Positions 34,191-42,956 of a stretch of 64,000 bases of DNA are shown in pieces. Numbering within the stretch: position 1 is the stretch's first letter; each line of letters opens with the position of its first letter. The stretch spans positions 3,667,727 through 3,731,726 of the forward strand of contig NZ_KB235896.1 in assembly GCF_000332135.1 (NCBI RefSeq), read 5' to 3'. Origin of the DNA: Anabaena sp. PCC 7108 (GTDB lineage Bacteria > Cyanobacteriota > Cyanobacteriia > Cyanobacteriales > Nostocaceae). Position numbers and translations under genes: made by a program. Below the pieces are notes generated by a model, which worked only from the letters and a program-made list of their open reading frames with translations, searched no databases and had not been told where the DNA came from.

Positions 34191-35123
34191 ATGTCTCTAA
34201 AATTAGATTGCGGACTTTTCAAATATGATTTCATAGATCACCATGCAATTTTGTGTGTTCCAGTGGATGCAGATGCCAAAGAGGTTCGCAAACGCTATCT
34301 GAAAATCGCTCGGCGCTTGCACCCAGATAGTTCTACTGTAGTCGGTGAAACAGCAAAACAAGTAGCCAATGAGTTGTTATCTAAGTTAGTTAATCCAGCT
34401 TACGAAAAACTATCTGTAGAACGTAATCGAGCCGAATATACTTTAGTTTTATCGCAAATAGGCAAGCGTTTGGCACAATCATCAGAGTCAATAGAACTCA
34501 CCACAGATGTAGCCAAGCAATTATTGAGTGCGCCTAATATAGACTTGTTGTACAAAAATCAACTCACTAAAATTTCCACAACTCAATTTGATGATTTGCA
34601 GCAAGCAAGCCAAATAATTGCTCAAATTAGTGAATTAAATTTAGTTTACCTGATGCGGACATCAGGGCATTCAATTATCAAGCCCCAATTACCTAGCTCC
34701 AATCCTCCGAGGACAAATATAGCACCACCACCACCGCCACCACCACCTAAAGAAGACTCGGCTGTAGAACAGTACCTTCGTCGCGCTCAAACTTTACTGC
34801 AAAAAAACCAATTTGCTCTAGCCAAAGTAGAATTGCAAGATGCCTTAAGGCTAGAGCCGAGAAATAGTCGTTGCCATAGCTTGATCGCAATGGCATATTT
34901 AGGGGAAAATCAGCTGAGAATGGCAAAAATTCACTTGGACAATGCACTGAAATTAAATCCTCAAGAGAAATTGGCTTTGGAATGGAAACCCAAAGTAGAC
35001 AAAGCTTTAGGAATTAAACCCAATGCTACTCAGGTGAATTCGTCTCCAAATCATGGAGATAAGCAACCAGATAAGTCTGGAAGTGGCGGTTTGTTTGGTG
35101 GTTTGTTTGGTGGGAAAAAATAA
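34191..35123 (+). CDS. J-domain protein with TPR repeats
   Basis: 310 residues from ATG at 34191; a TTG at 34161 would add ten residues. The N-terminal J domain carries the HPD motif (ARRLHPDSS), so it can stimulate a DnaK ATPase. A linker with an eight-proline run (about residues 180-187) leads to a TPR-like pair (AVEQYLRRAQTLLQKNQFALAKVELQDAL in sections, then LDNALKLNPQEKLALEW) and a Gly-rich end GGLFGGLFGGKK. The stop overlaps the hisZ start as TAATG. It probably acts as a DnaK cochaperone for a specific client. Confidence 0.88.
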   Translation: MSLKLDCGLFKYDFIDHHAILCVPVDADAKEVRKRYLKIARRLHPDSSTVVGETAKQVANELLSKLVNPAYEKLSVERNRAEYTLVLSQIGKRLAQSSESIELTTDVAKQLLSAPNIDLLYKNQLTKISTTQFDDLQQASQIIAQISELNLVYLMRTSGHSIIKPQLPSSNPPRTNIAPPPPPPPPKEDSAVEQYLRRAQTLLQKNQFALAKVELQDALRLEPRNSRCHSLIAMAYLGENQLRMAKIHLDNALKLNPQEKLALEWKPKVDKALGIKPNATQVNSSPNHGDKQPDKSGSGGLFGGLFGGKK

Positions 35124-36334
35124 TGGTGTATCAACCAGCAGCGGGAGCTAGGGATTTACTCCCTTTAGATGTGGCTCAAAAACGCTGGATTGAAGATAGG
35201 TTACAACAAGTGTTTCATCGTTGGGGATATCACAGGATTATCACCTCAACTTTGGAACGCATGGATACTTTAATGGCGGGTGAAGCAATTCAGCGCCAAA
35301 TGGTGATTGAACTGCAAAATGGGCAAAATGAAGCATTGGGCTTACGTCCAGAACTGACAGCTTCTATTGCCCGTACAGTCGTTACTCGTATGGCTGGTGC
35401 GACTTATCCCCAACGGCTGTATTACAATGCCAACGTATTTCGCCGCAACTGGGAAAAACGGCATAATCGTCAGCAAGAGTATTATCAAGCTGGGGTGGAA
35501 TTGCTAGGATCTGGTGGGTTGCTGGCAAATGCTGAAGTGCTATTGTTGGTAGCTAATTGTTTAGCAGCTTTAGATTTACAGGGCTGGCATTTAATCTTAG
35601 GTGAAGCTGGTATTACTCGCTCCCTACTTAATGCTTTTCCTGCCAATTTACAAACTCAGGTGCGGAGTGCGATCGCTCATCTTGATCGCATTACCATAGA
35701 TACTCTACCTCTAACTGACGAACTCCGCGAACGTGCCAGAATCATGCTGGATTTGCGTGGTAATAGTGCAGATGTTTTGGCCAAAGTCAGCAGCTTAAAT
35801 CTCGACTCCGAGCAGCAAGAGGCGGTAAATAATCTCAAATCTCTAGTAGATTTACTAGAATCCGACCGCAAATTTCCCTTAATTCTTGACCTGAGTTTGA
35901 TTCAAACTATTAATTACTACACAGGTATTGTGTTTGAAGTAGTCAGTGATACGGATGGTCAAGCCAAGGTTTTAGGGCGTGGGGGTCGTTATGATCAACT
36001 TTTGGGGCTATATCATCCCCAAGGGGACAACATTCCCGGTATCGGTTTTGAATTGAGTATTGATGATTTATACCAAACTCTTCTCTTGACTCAGCAATTA
36101 CCTCAGGATATACCCGCAAGTAATTGGCTAGTAGTACCAGAAAGCAAAACGGCTGAAGCGGCAGCTTTTGCTTACGCCCAGAAGTTGCGAGATACTCCTG
36201 ATTTAGTGCGAGTAGAAATCGATTTGGGGGGAAGAGATACAGAGGCTATCCGTCAATATGCAAGCGATCGCTCTATCGCCCAAATTGCCTGGATTAAACC
36301 CGATGGAACACCAACAATTGAAGCAGTAAGTTAA
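35123..36334 (+). CDS. hisZ: ATP phosphoribosyltransferase regulatory subunit
   Basis: 403-residue HisRS-like protein that activates the short form of HisG in the first step of histidine synthesis. Class II synthetase motif remnants are visible: the ERMDT segment, LRPELTASIARTV, FRRNWEKRHNRQQEYYQAGVELLG in sections, and GRGGRYDQLLGLY. It lacks the anticodon-binding domain and residues of a true HisRS. It overlaps the J-domain gene by one base, an unusual pairing. hisG itself is not in the window. Confidence 0.93.
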   Translation: MVYQPAAGARDLLPLDVAQKRWIEDRLQQVFHRWGYHRIITSTLERMDTLMAGEAIQRQMVIELQNGQNEALGLRPELTASIARTVVTRMAGATYPQRLYYNANVFRRNWEKRHNRQQEYYQAGVELLGSGGLLANAEVLLLVANCLAALDLQGWHLILGEAGITRSLLNAFPANLQTQVRSAIAHLDRITIDTLPLTDELRERARIMLDLRGNSADVLAKVSSLNLDSEQQEAVNNLKSLVDLLESDRKFPLILDLSLIQTINYYTGIVFEVVSDTDGQAKVLGRGGRYDQLLGLYHPQGDNIPGIGFELSIDDLYQTLLLTQQLPQDIPASNWLVVPESKTAEAAAFAYAQKLRDTPDLVRVEIDLGGRDTEAIRQYASDRSIAQIAWIKPDGTPTIEAVS

Positions 36335-36398
36335 CAGATAACTTGACAAATTGTGATGCTAAAAACTACTGATTCATTCAAGAGAGGGAATCGATAAA

Positions 36399-36626
36399 AT
36401 GCCACATACAATTGTAACTGATGTTTGTGAAGGCGTTGCTGACTGTGTAGGAGCTTGTCCTGTAGCTTGCATTCATGAAGGCCCAGGTAAAAACGTCAAA
36501 GGCACTGATTGGTACTGGATTGACTTTGCTACCTGTATCGACTGTGGCATCTGTTTACAAGTTTGCCCTGTAGAAAATGCAATTCTGGCAGAAGAACGCC
36601 CTGAACTGCAAAAAACACCCTCTTAG
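36399..36626 (+). CDS. ferredoxin with two iron-sulfur cluster motifs
   Basis: 75-residue bacterial-type ferredoxin. The first motif has cysteines in VCEGVADCVGACPVACI, the second is CIDCGICLQVCPV (C-x2-C-x2-C-x3-CP). This fits a 7Fe or 2[4Fe-4S] ferredoxin (FdxB/FdxE-like) of cyanobacteria, a low-potential electron carrier in the cytosol. An AGAGAGGGA ribosome-binding site precedes the ATG. It stands alone between hisZ and an ABC ATPase. Confidence 0.93.
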   Translation: MPHTIVTDVCEGVADCVGACPVACIHEGPGKNVKGTDWYWIDFATCIDCGICLQVCPVENAILAEERPELQKTPS

Positions 36627-36731
36627 GTGACAGGTGATAGGTGACAGGTGACAGGGAAAAATTAATTAATTCTTGCCTATTGCCTATTGCCTATTGCCTG
36701 TTCAGAGTTCCCTATTCCCAATTTATTGCTA

Positions 36732-37460
36732 ATGACTAATGATTATTTATTAGAAGTGGAAAATGTCTACGCTGGATATATCAAAGATGTAGATATATTA
36801 CAAGGTGTAAATTTTCGAGTATCACCTGGCGAATTAGTTACCGTTATTGGTCCTAATGGTGCAGGTAAATCCACTTTAGCAAAAACCATATTTGGACTTT
36901 TAACACCCCATACAGGCACAATTACCTTCAAAGGGGAAAATATTGCTGGGTTAAAGTCAAATCAAATCGTCCAAAGAGGGATGTGTTATGTCCCACAGAT
37001 AGCCAATGTTTTTCCTTCCCTGACGATTGAAGAAAATCTGGAAATGGGAGCCTTTGTGCGGAATATTCCCCTCAAACCCCTAAAAGACAAAATATTTACC
37101 ATGTTTCCTAGATTAAGCGATCGCCGTCGTCAACGAGCAGGAACTTTATCTGGTGGGGAAAGACAGATGTTAGCGATGGGTAAAGCTTTGATGTTAGAAC
37201 CCAGTTTACTACTTTTAGATGAACCTTCGGCAGCTTTATCTCCCATTTTAGTAACGCAAGTATTTGAGCAAATTAAACAAATTAACCAATCGGGTACAGC
37301 CATCGTCTTAGTAGAACAAAATGCCCGTAAAGCCTTGGAAATGGCTGATCGTGGTTGTGTATTAGAATCAGGAAGAGATGCTATTTCTGGAACTGGTAGA
37401 GAATTGTTAACTGATCCCAAAGTGGGAGAATTGTATTTAGGTGCAGGAAAGGGGCATTAA
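36732..37460 (+). CDS. branched-chain/neutral amino acid-type ABC ATPase (LivF/NatE-like)
   Basis: 242 residues from ATG at 36732; an earlier in-frame ATG at 36687 lies in repeat-like DNA. It has Walker A GPNGAGKS, signature LSGGERQML, Walker B LLLLDEPSAALSP and the LivF-type ending with VLVEQNARKALEMADRGCVLESGR. Partners (permeases, binding protein, LivG-like ATPase) are not adjacent, which is common for the dispersed Nat-1 system of Anabaena. A NatE assignment is plausible but not proven. Confidence 0.85.
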   Translation: MTNDYLLEVENVYAGYIKDVDILQGVNFRVSPGELVTVIGPNGAGKSTLAKTIFGLLTPHTGTITFKGENIAGLKSNQIVQRGMCYVPQIANVFPSLTIEENLEMGAFVRNIPLKPLKDKIFTMFPRLSDRRRQRAGTLSGGERQMLAMGKALMLEPSLLLLDEPSAALSPILVTQVFEQIKQINQSGTAIVLVEQNARKALEMADRGCVLESGRDAISGTGRELLTDPKVGELYLGAGKGH

Positions 37461-37542
37461 ATCAGTCTTTATAAGACAAACTTTACCACAGATTTAGACA
37501 TCCTTAAGGTAGCTTCTCGAAATTAGCAATTCTAAAATAGAT

Positions 37543-37759
37543 AGGACTTACGCAAGTGTCACACTAAAAATCTATTAGACATCTCCGGAAAAGAATGTAG
37601 AGACGTTCCATGGAAAGTCTCTACAAGGGTTCTAGAAAACGCACATTTAGTTTTCACCAGATGTCTATTGTAGGGTGCTTTACTACTGCATAAATCTAGT
37701 AAATAAACAGATTTTTGATATCTGACGCACCTTACCAATGTGCCAGTTACGTAAGTCCT
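37543..37759. mobile_element. 217-bp element with AGGACTTACG ends
   Basis: Inverted ends AGGACTTACGCAAGTGTCAC (left) and, read from the right, AGGACTTACGTAACTGGCAC. The interior has no transposase frame and contains a copy of the GTAGAGACGTT palindrome (37597-37624). A shorter element with the same ends lies at 62969-63067. A GAT triplet flanks both sides and may be the target duplication. It is read as a non-autonomous relic of a cyanobacterial IS. Confidence 0.7.
37597..37624. repeat. short dispersed palindrome GTAGAGACGTT family
   Basis: GTAGAGACGTTCC pairs with GGAAAGTCTCTAC around a central ATG/CAT dyad with one mismatch. It is nested inside the 217-bp element. Other copies: 5588-5614, 50154-50180 and 50970-50996. 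Confidence 0.75.
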
Positions 37760-37849
37760 GATAGAAACAAAACGAGTAGTACACAACCTCTAAAAACATA
37801 TCCTCTTAATCTGCGTTTATCTGCGTTTATCTGCGTTTAACAATCAAAA

Positions 37850-38317
37850 ATGAACCTCAAACTCCAGCCAGAACATTTACAAATTATCAACAATCACGCC
37901 GAAAGCACCTATCCTGAAGAATGCTGTGGGATAATGCTAGGCTATATGGCTGAAGATAGCAAAACCCTAATTACAGTCATACCCACAGAAAACGCCTGGA
38001 ATCAAGAAGCGGTGAATTTTACAGTAGAAGCCCAGAGTACCAAGAGAAGATATGCGATCGCACCCGCTTTCATGTTACAAATGCAAAGGGAAGCCAGAAA
38101 CCGTAACTTAAGTATAATTGGTATCTATCATTCCCATCCCGATCACCCCGCTATTCCTTCAGAATGGGATAGACTCTATGCTTGGCCAGAATACTCATAT
38201 ATAATAGTTTCCGTTGAAAATGGTAAAGCGGGCAAACTCCAAAGTTGGAGTCTGGACGAAAATCACCAATTTCAACTTGAGACAATCGAACATATAAACT
38301 TAACAATTTTAAGTTAA
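37850..38317 (+). CDS. JAMM/MPN-family metalloprotease-like protein
   Basis: 155-residue Mov34/MPN/PAD-1-like (M67) protein. The zinc site is complete: the early Glu in TYPEECCGIMLGY and YHSHPDHPAIPSEWDRLYAW (H-x-H-P-x7-S-x2-D). Bacterial JAMM proteins of this type remove C-terminal residues from ubiquitin-like sulfur carriers (ThiS/MoaD-like) to expose the diglycine tail. The next gene encodes the matching E1-like enzyme, which supports a sulfur-transfer role, in cysteine, thiamine or molybdopterin synthesis. Confidence 0.92.
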   Translation: MNLKLQPEHLQIINNHAESTYPEECCGIMLGYMAEDSKTLITVIPTENAWNQEAVNFTVEAQSTKRRYAIAPAFMLQMQREARNRNLSIIGIYHSHPDHPAIPSEWDRLYAWPEYSYIIVSVENGKAGKLQSWSLDENHQFQLETIEHINLTILS

Positions 38318-38350
38318 CATTAATACTCCGCGCTTTCCCATTCAACTGCT

Positions 38351-39523
38351 ATGCTAAATCCCAATCTGGATGAAATCCAGTTGACAAAAGACGACTACGA
38401 ACGCTACTCCCGTCACTTAATTTTGCCAGAAGTGGGACTGGAGGGGCAAAAACGCCTAAAAGCTGCCAGTGTATTGTGTATCGGTACAGGTGGACTAGGA
38501 TCACCATTGCTGTTATATTTAGCCGCAGCTGGTATTGGACGCATTGGTATTGTAGATTTTGATATCGTTGATACCTCCAATCTGCAACGTCAAGTTATTC
38601 ACGGCACATCTTGGGTAGGTAAACCCAAAATCGAATCAGCGAAAAACCGTATTCACGAAATCAACCCCCATTGTCAAGTTGATTTATACGAAACTCGCTT
38701 AAGTTCCGAAAACGCCCTCGATATCATTCGTCCTTACGATATCGTAGTTGATGGTACTGATAACTTCCCCACCAGATATCTAGTTAACGACGCTTGCGTA
38801 TTGTTAGACAAACCTAACGTCTACGGTTCCATTTTCCGTTTTGAAGGACAAGCAACCGTATTTAACTACGAAGGTGGTCCCAACTATCGTGACTTGTATC
38901 CAGAACCACCACCACCAGGAATGGTTCCCTCCTGTGCAGAAGGTGGTGTATTAGGGATTTTACCAGGAATGATTGGTATCATTCAAGCCACAGAAACAGT
39001 CAAAATTATTCTTGGTAATGGTAATACCCTCAGCGGACGCTTGCTGTTGTACAATGCCTTAGAAATGAAATTCCGAGAATTGAAACTGCGTCCTAATCCG
39101 ATTCGTCCAGTCATTGAAAAGTTAATAGACTACGAAATATTCTGCGGTATACCGCAAGCGCAAGCAGAAGAAGCGAAACAGCAAATGGAAATTCAAGAAA
39201 TGACGGTGACGGAGTTGAAGGCATTAATAGATAGTGGTGCGAAAGACTTTGTATTGGTCGATGTCCGTAACCCCCACGAGTATGAAATTGCCAAAATTCC
39301 TGGTTCAGTATTAATACCTTTACCCGATATTGAAACCGGTGATGGTGTTGCTAAGGTGAAGGAAATACTCAACGGACATCGCTTAATTGCTCATTGTAAA
39401 ATGGGTGGACGTTCTGCAAAAGCCCTTGGTATCCTCAAGGAAGCCGGAATTGTGGGAACTAATGTCAAAGGTGGAATTAATGCTTGGAGTCAGGAAGTAG
39501 ATTCTTCTGTTCCTCAGTATTAA
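38351..39523 (+). CDS. moeB: sulfur-carrier adenylyltransferase/sulfurtransferase (MoeZ/MoeB with rhodanese)
   Basis: 390 residues. The E1-like ThiF/MoeB domain (1-275) has the nucleotide loop GTGGLGSP, the RQV block and the crossover segment with SCAEGGVLG. The CxxC zinc pairs of E. coli MoeB are absent, as in MoeZ-type proteins. A rhodanese domain (about 285-390) carries the active cysteine in AHCKMGGRSAKAL. It adenylates the C-terminus of a sulfur carrier and hands over sulfur from the rhodanese persulfide. It lies 33 bases after the JAMM gene. Confidence 0.93.
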   Translation: MLNPNLDEIQLTKDDYERYSRHLILPEVGLEGQKRLKAASVLCIGTGGLGSPLLLYLAAAGIGRIGIVDFDIVDTSNLQRQVIHGTSWVGKPKIESAKNRIHEINPHCQVDLYETRLSSENALDIIRPYDIVVDGTDNFPTRYLVNDACVLLDKPNVYGSIFRFEGQATVFNYEGGPNYRDLYPEPPPPGMVPSCAEGGVLGILPGMIGIIQATETVKIILGNGNTLSGRLLLYNALEMKFRELKLRPNPIRPVIEKLIDYEIFCGIPQAQAEEAKQQMEIQEMTVTELKALIDSGAKDFVLVDVRNPHEYEIAKIPGSVLIPLPDIETGDGVAKVKEILNGHRLIAHCKMGGRSAKALGILKEAGIVGTNVKGGINAWSQEVDSSVPQY

Positions 39524-39527
39524 ATTA

Positions 39528-39610
39528 TAGGTAATAGGGAATAGGGAATAGGGAACAGGGAACAGGGAACAGAGAATGGAGAATCGAGAATGGAGAATCG
39601 AGAATAAATT
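39528..39610. repeat. degenerate heptamer array
   Basis: Tandem AATAGGG, AACAGGG and AATGGAG/AATCGAG variants between moeB and the MFS gene. STRR-type with several unit types in series. Confidence 0.8.
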
Positions 39611-39679
39611 AATTCCAAATTAATTCCAAAAACTCCCGTTACCTGTTACCTTTCCTATCCGTAGGAAATCGAAAATCGG

Positions 39680-40873
39680 ATGAATACCTCAAAATCTCAA
39701 CCAAGTATTTTATGGGTACAAGTTTGGGTTTTAGCAGGGTTACAGGCAGCAATTACCCTCACTTGGTTGGTTTATAATACTTATCTACCCCAACTTTTGA
39801 CTCAATTTGGTTTTCCGCCATCTTTAGCAGTTGGTATATTAGTTGTAGAAAATGCCTTGGCTGTGGTGATGGAACCACTGATGGGGGGACTTTCAGATCA
39901 AGCTAGACTAAAATTAGGAAGTCGCTTTCCTTTCATTTCGGTAGGTGTAATTCTCGCTTCAACTTTATTGATTGCTATCCCCTGTATTGTAACTTTCATC
40001 CCACCAACTGAGGTGATACGGGGAATTTTACCCTTAGCTTTGGTAGCTTGGGCTTTAGCAATGACTGTTTTTCGTTCTCCCGCAATGTGCTTATTAACAA
40101 TATATGCTATGCCGGCTGAGTTGCCTTTAGCATTCAGTTTTGTGACTTTAGCGGGAGGAGTAGTTGGTGCTTTTCGGGGAATTGCAAATCAGTTTATTCT
40201 TAGTTTAGGTGCAATTTTTGCTTTTGCGATCGCTTCCTTTGTTCTTCTTGCTGCTGCATTTGCGTTACGCTTTGTCCAACCCCCAGCAATACCAACAGCA
40301 CAACAAAACCTAGAAACACCCAAAATACCTTTCAAAAACTTAGGTTTAATCCTAGTTACCGGTTTTTCTGTCGGTTGGGGTTCCCGGTTACTCATTGATG
40401 CTTTAAGCAAAACCCTGAAAACTCAACTTAATACTAATGATATAACTACAATCATGGTTTGGTTTGGATTAGCTCTCGCTGTTGCTGCCTTACCCGCAGG
40501 TTTCTGTGCAGTCAAGCTGGGAAATCGTCGAGTTATGCTCGCAGGTGTCGGTATAACTGTTTGCTCAATTCTGGCAATGATATATCTGCGCGCACAGATT
40601 CCCATTATATTTTTTATAATAACTGGATTTAGTTTAATTGTCAATGGGGTAATTCCCTTTGCTTTGGAGTTAATGCCTCAGCGCTGGGCTGGGTTAGGAA
40701 TTGGGATGTATTTTGGGGGATTTTCCTTGGCAATGAGTTTATTTGGTGTATTTTTTCCGCCAGGGATGACAGCTGTAGCCAGTGGATTTAGAGGTGCGGT
40801 GGCGTTTTTGGTGGCAGGTGGGTGTATTTTTTTAACGCAGAGCAAACAGGGGGAAATAATTCGTAATTCGTAA
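39680..40873 (+). CDS. MFS transporter
   Basis: 397-residue membrane protein with about 12 helices. The loop 2-3 motif is GGLSDQARLKLGSRFPF (G-x3-D plus R-x-G-R-x-P). The sequence style (QVWVLAGLQAAITLTWLVYNTYLPQLL) recalls the SLC45/GPH-like group of MFS sugar carriers. The last residues IIRNS and the stop are formed by an AATTCGT heptamer array, so the natural C-terminus may have been replaced. The substrate is unknown. Confidence 0.85.
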   Translation: MNTSKSQPSILWVQVWVLAGLQAAITLTWLVYNTYLPQLLTQFGFPPSLAVGILVVENALAVVMEPLMGGLSDQARLKLGSRFPFISVGVILASTLLIAIPCIVTFIPPTEVIRGILPLALVAWALAMTVFRSPAMCLLTIYAMPAELPLAFSFVTLAGGVVGAFRGIANQFILSLGAIFAFAIASFVLLAAAFALRFVQPPAIPTAQQNLETPKIPFKNLGLILVTGFSVGWGSRLLIDALSKTLKTQLNTNDITTIMVWFGLALAVAALPAGFCAVKLGNRRVMLAGVGITVCSILAMIYLRAQIPIIFFIITGFSLIVNGVIPFALELMPQRWAGLGIGMYFGGFSLAMSLFGVFFPPGMTAVASGFRGAVAFLVAGGCIFLTQSKQGEIIRNS

Positions 40874-40906
40874 TTCGTAATTCGTAATTCGTAATTCGTA
40901 ATTCGT
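40858..40906. repeat. seven perfect AATTCGT heptamers spanning an MFS stop codon
   Basis: Seven units of AATTCGT start within the last codons of the MFS gene, whose TAA is inside the array. They are followed by ACGGGGA units (40907-40950) and by GCGTCCCCACGTCTCC-type repeats up to purB. Confidence 0.95.
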
Positions 40907-41043
40907 AAACAGGGAACGGGGAACGGGGAACGGGGAACAGGGAACAGGGAATTTTTAATTTTCCCCGCGTACCCGCGTCCCCACGTCTCCCCATCTCCGC
41001 GTCTCCACGTCCCCGCTTCCCCATCCCCGCGTGGGAGTATGAA

Positions 41044-42339
41044 TTAAATACCCAGCCTTTGATAAACCTGATCTAAATGTCTGAGATGCTGCTGTGGATC
41101 AAAACAGGTTTCTATTTCTGCTGATGACAAATTTTGAGTAACACGAGGATCTTTGCTAATCAAATCGCGGAAATTACCTTCTGGTTGATTCCAAGCTGTG
41201 TGTGCGTTTTGTTGAACGATCGCATAAGCTTCTTCGCGGTTTAGTCCTTTGTCGATCAAAGTCAATAAAACTCTTTGGCTGAAAACTACGCCACCATAGC
41301 AGTTGAGATTCCGTTCCATGTTCTGGGGATAAACCAGAAGATTTGTCACCAAGTCGGTGATTTCATGCAGCATAAAGTGAGTTAAAATGCAAGCATCTGG
41401 TAAAACTACCCGTTCTACAGAACTGTGAGAAATATCTCGTTCGTGCCATAAAGCTACGTTTTCTAAAGCTGCACCTGCATGACTTCTCACTAATCGCGCC
41501 ATTCCCGTCAGTCGTTCAGAACGAATAGGGTTACGTTTGTGGGGCATAGCACTGGACCCTTTTTGACCTTTAGCGAAGAATTCTTCAACTTCCAAAACGT
41601 CGGTTTTTTGGAGATTGCGAATTTCTACAGCAAAGCGTTCAATGGATGCAGCAACAAGAGCCAATTGCTGTACATAATCAGCATGAATATCGCGGGAAAT
41701 TACTTGTGTAGAGGCGGTATCAGGTTTGAGTCCGAGCTTTTGACAAGCGATCGCTTCTACACGAGGTTCAATATTAGCATAAGTTCCCACTGCACCAGAG
41801 ATTTTACCTACAGCTATGGTTTTGCGGAGAATTTGCAAGCGTTCTTGGTGTCGCAACACTTCTGCCAACCACCCAGCTAACTTAAAACCAAAAGTCATCG
41901 GTTCAGCGTGAATACCATGCGATCGCCCAATCATCACAGTATAACGGTGTTCTCTAGCTTTATGGCGAATAGCTTGAATTAAATCTTCCAGGCGTAGCAA
42001 CAGCACATCCAAACTCGCAACCAATTGCAGCGCCAAAGCCGTATCCAACACATCCGAACTTGTTAAACCCAGGTGAATATAGCGCCCCGCATCACCTACA
42101 TATTCATTGACATTTGTCAAGAAAGCGATCATATCATGGCGGACTTCAGCCTCAATTTCTAGCACCCGCTGAGGGTTAAAATTCGCCTTAGACTTAATTT
42201 CTGCAACCGCCTCTGATGGAATGTAACCCAATTCCGCCTGTGCTTCGCAAACAGCAATTTCTACTTGCAGCCAGGTTTGTAGCTTATAGTTTTCATTCCA
42301 CAGATTGCCCATTTCGGGCAAAGTATAACGCTCAATCAC
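41044..42339 (-). CDS. purB: adenylosuccinate lyase
   Basis: 431-residue fumarase/aspartase-superfamily enzyme. It catalyses two steps in purine synthesis: SAICAR to AICAR, and adenylosuccinate to AMP, each releasing fumarate. It begins MIERYTLPEMGNLW, has the GRSHGIHAEP catalytic His block, TSSDVLDTA, and the superfamily signature GSSAMPHKRNP near residue 265. The length is normal for the short bacterial PurB. It ends close to a run of repeats shared with the MFS gene. Confidence 0.97.
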   Translation of the reverse strand: MIERYTLPEMGNLWNENYKLQTWLQVEIAVCEAQAELGYIPSEAVAEIKSKANFNPQRVLEIEAEVRHDMIAFLTNVNEYVGDAGRYIHLGLTSSDVLDTALALQLVASLDVLLLRLEDLIQAIRHKAREHRYTVMIGRSHGIHAEPMTFGFKLAGWLAEVLRHQERLQILRKTIAVGKISGAVGTYANIEPRVEAIACQKLGLKPDTASTQVISRDIHADYVQQLALVAASIERFAVEIRNLQKTDVLEVEEFFAKGQKGSSAMPHKRNPIRSERLTGMARLVRSHAGAALENVALWHERDISHSSVERVVLPDACILTHFMLHEITDLVTNLLVYPQNMERNLNCYGGVVFSQRVLLTLIDKGLNREEAYAIVQQNAHTAWNQPEGNFRDLISKDPRVTQNLSSAEIETCFDPQQHLRHLDQVYQRLGI

Positions 42340-42956
42340 ATTCGGGCATATAATACAACCGTCATATTTTACATTTTAATTAGTGTATGGCACGCCATAT
42401 TGGTGGAGAATAATAAAAAGGCAAAATAAGTATTATTTTATCTAATTAACTCAGTATTTTCCGATTAAGTACAAAAATACTAGCAGCAATTCCCCAAATT
42501 AAGTAAGTAAATATATTTAAATCAGTCATTTTAGGACATTTTGTCTGAATTTAATATGAATCCTTAACTTTTAGTTAAAGGCTAGATGCTAGGATTTAAT
42601 GCATCCGTCCGCTAGATTCTCAATCAATTTAGTTATATGTTTTACCCAAGCCCTCAAATTTCATGTAAGTTCGATATTGCGATTACATAATTCGCTTGTA
42701 AAGTTTTAATTCTGCACAAATACTTAGAATAATATCTTGCCTAGCACTAATATTTGCTAAATCATGTTGAAAATACTAGTACCGCTGAACGGAAATAAGA
42801 TAACTGTTCAAAATTTATAAATAGTCTTTCTCATAAAGCTTTTTTAATTTTGTATACCTAACAGAAGTCTATTTTTCAATTCCGCCCAGCAATATTAGCT
42901 TAAGTAGTCATGCAGATTTTAAGAATCACAAATATTAAATATTAAGGATTGTCAAG
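42340..42956. other. 617-base intergenic region, purB to histidine kinase
   Basis: Divergent promoters for purB and the histidine kinase must lie here. The DNA is AT-rich with stop codons in every frame. I see no RNA gene, repeat family or strong palindrome. Confidence 0.45.

Noticed and set aside
36687-36731. Longer N-terminus for the NatE/LivF-like ATPase
   Set aside because: The extra residues are encoded by a degenerate TATTGCC repeat region, and family members begin at the later methionine.
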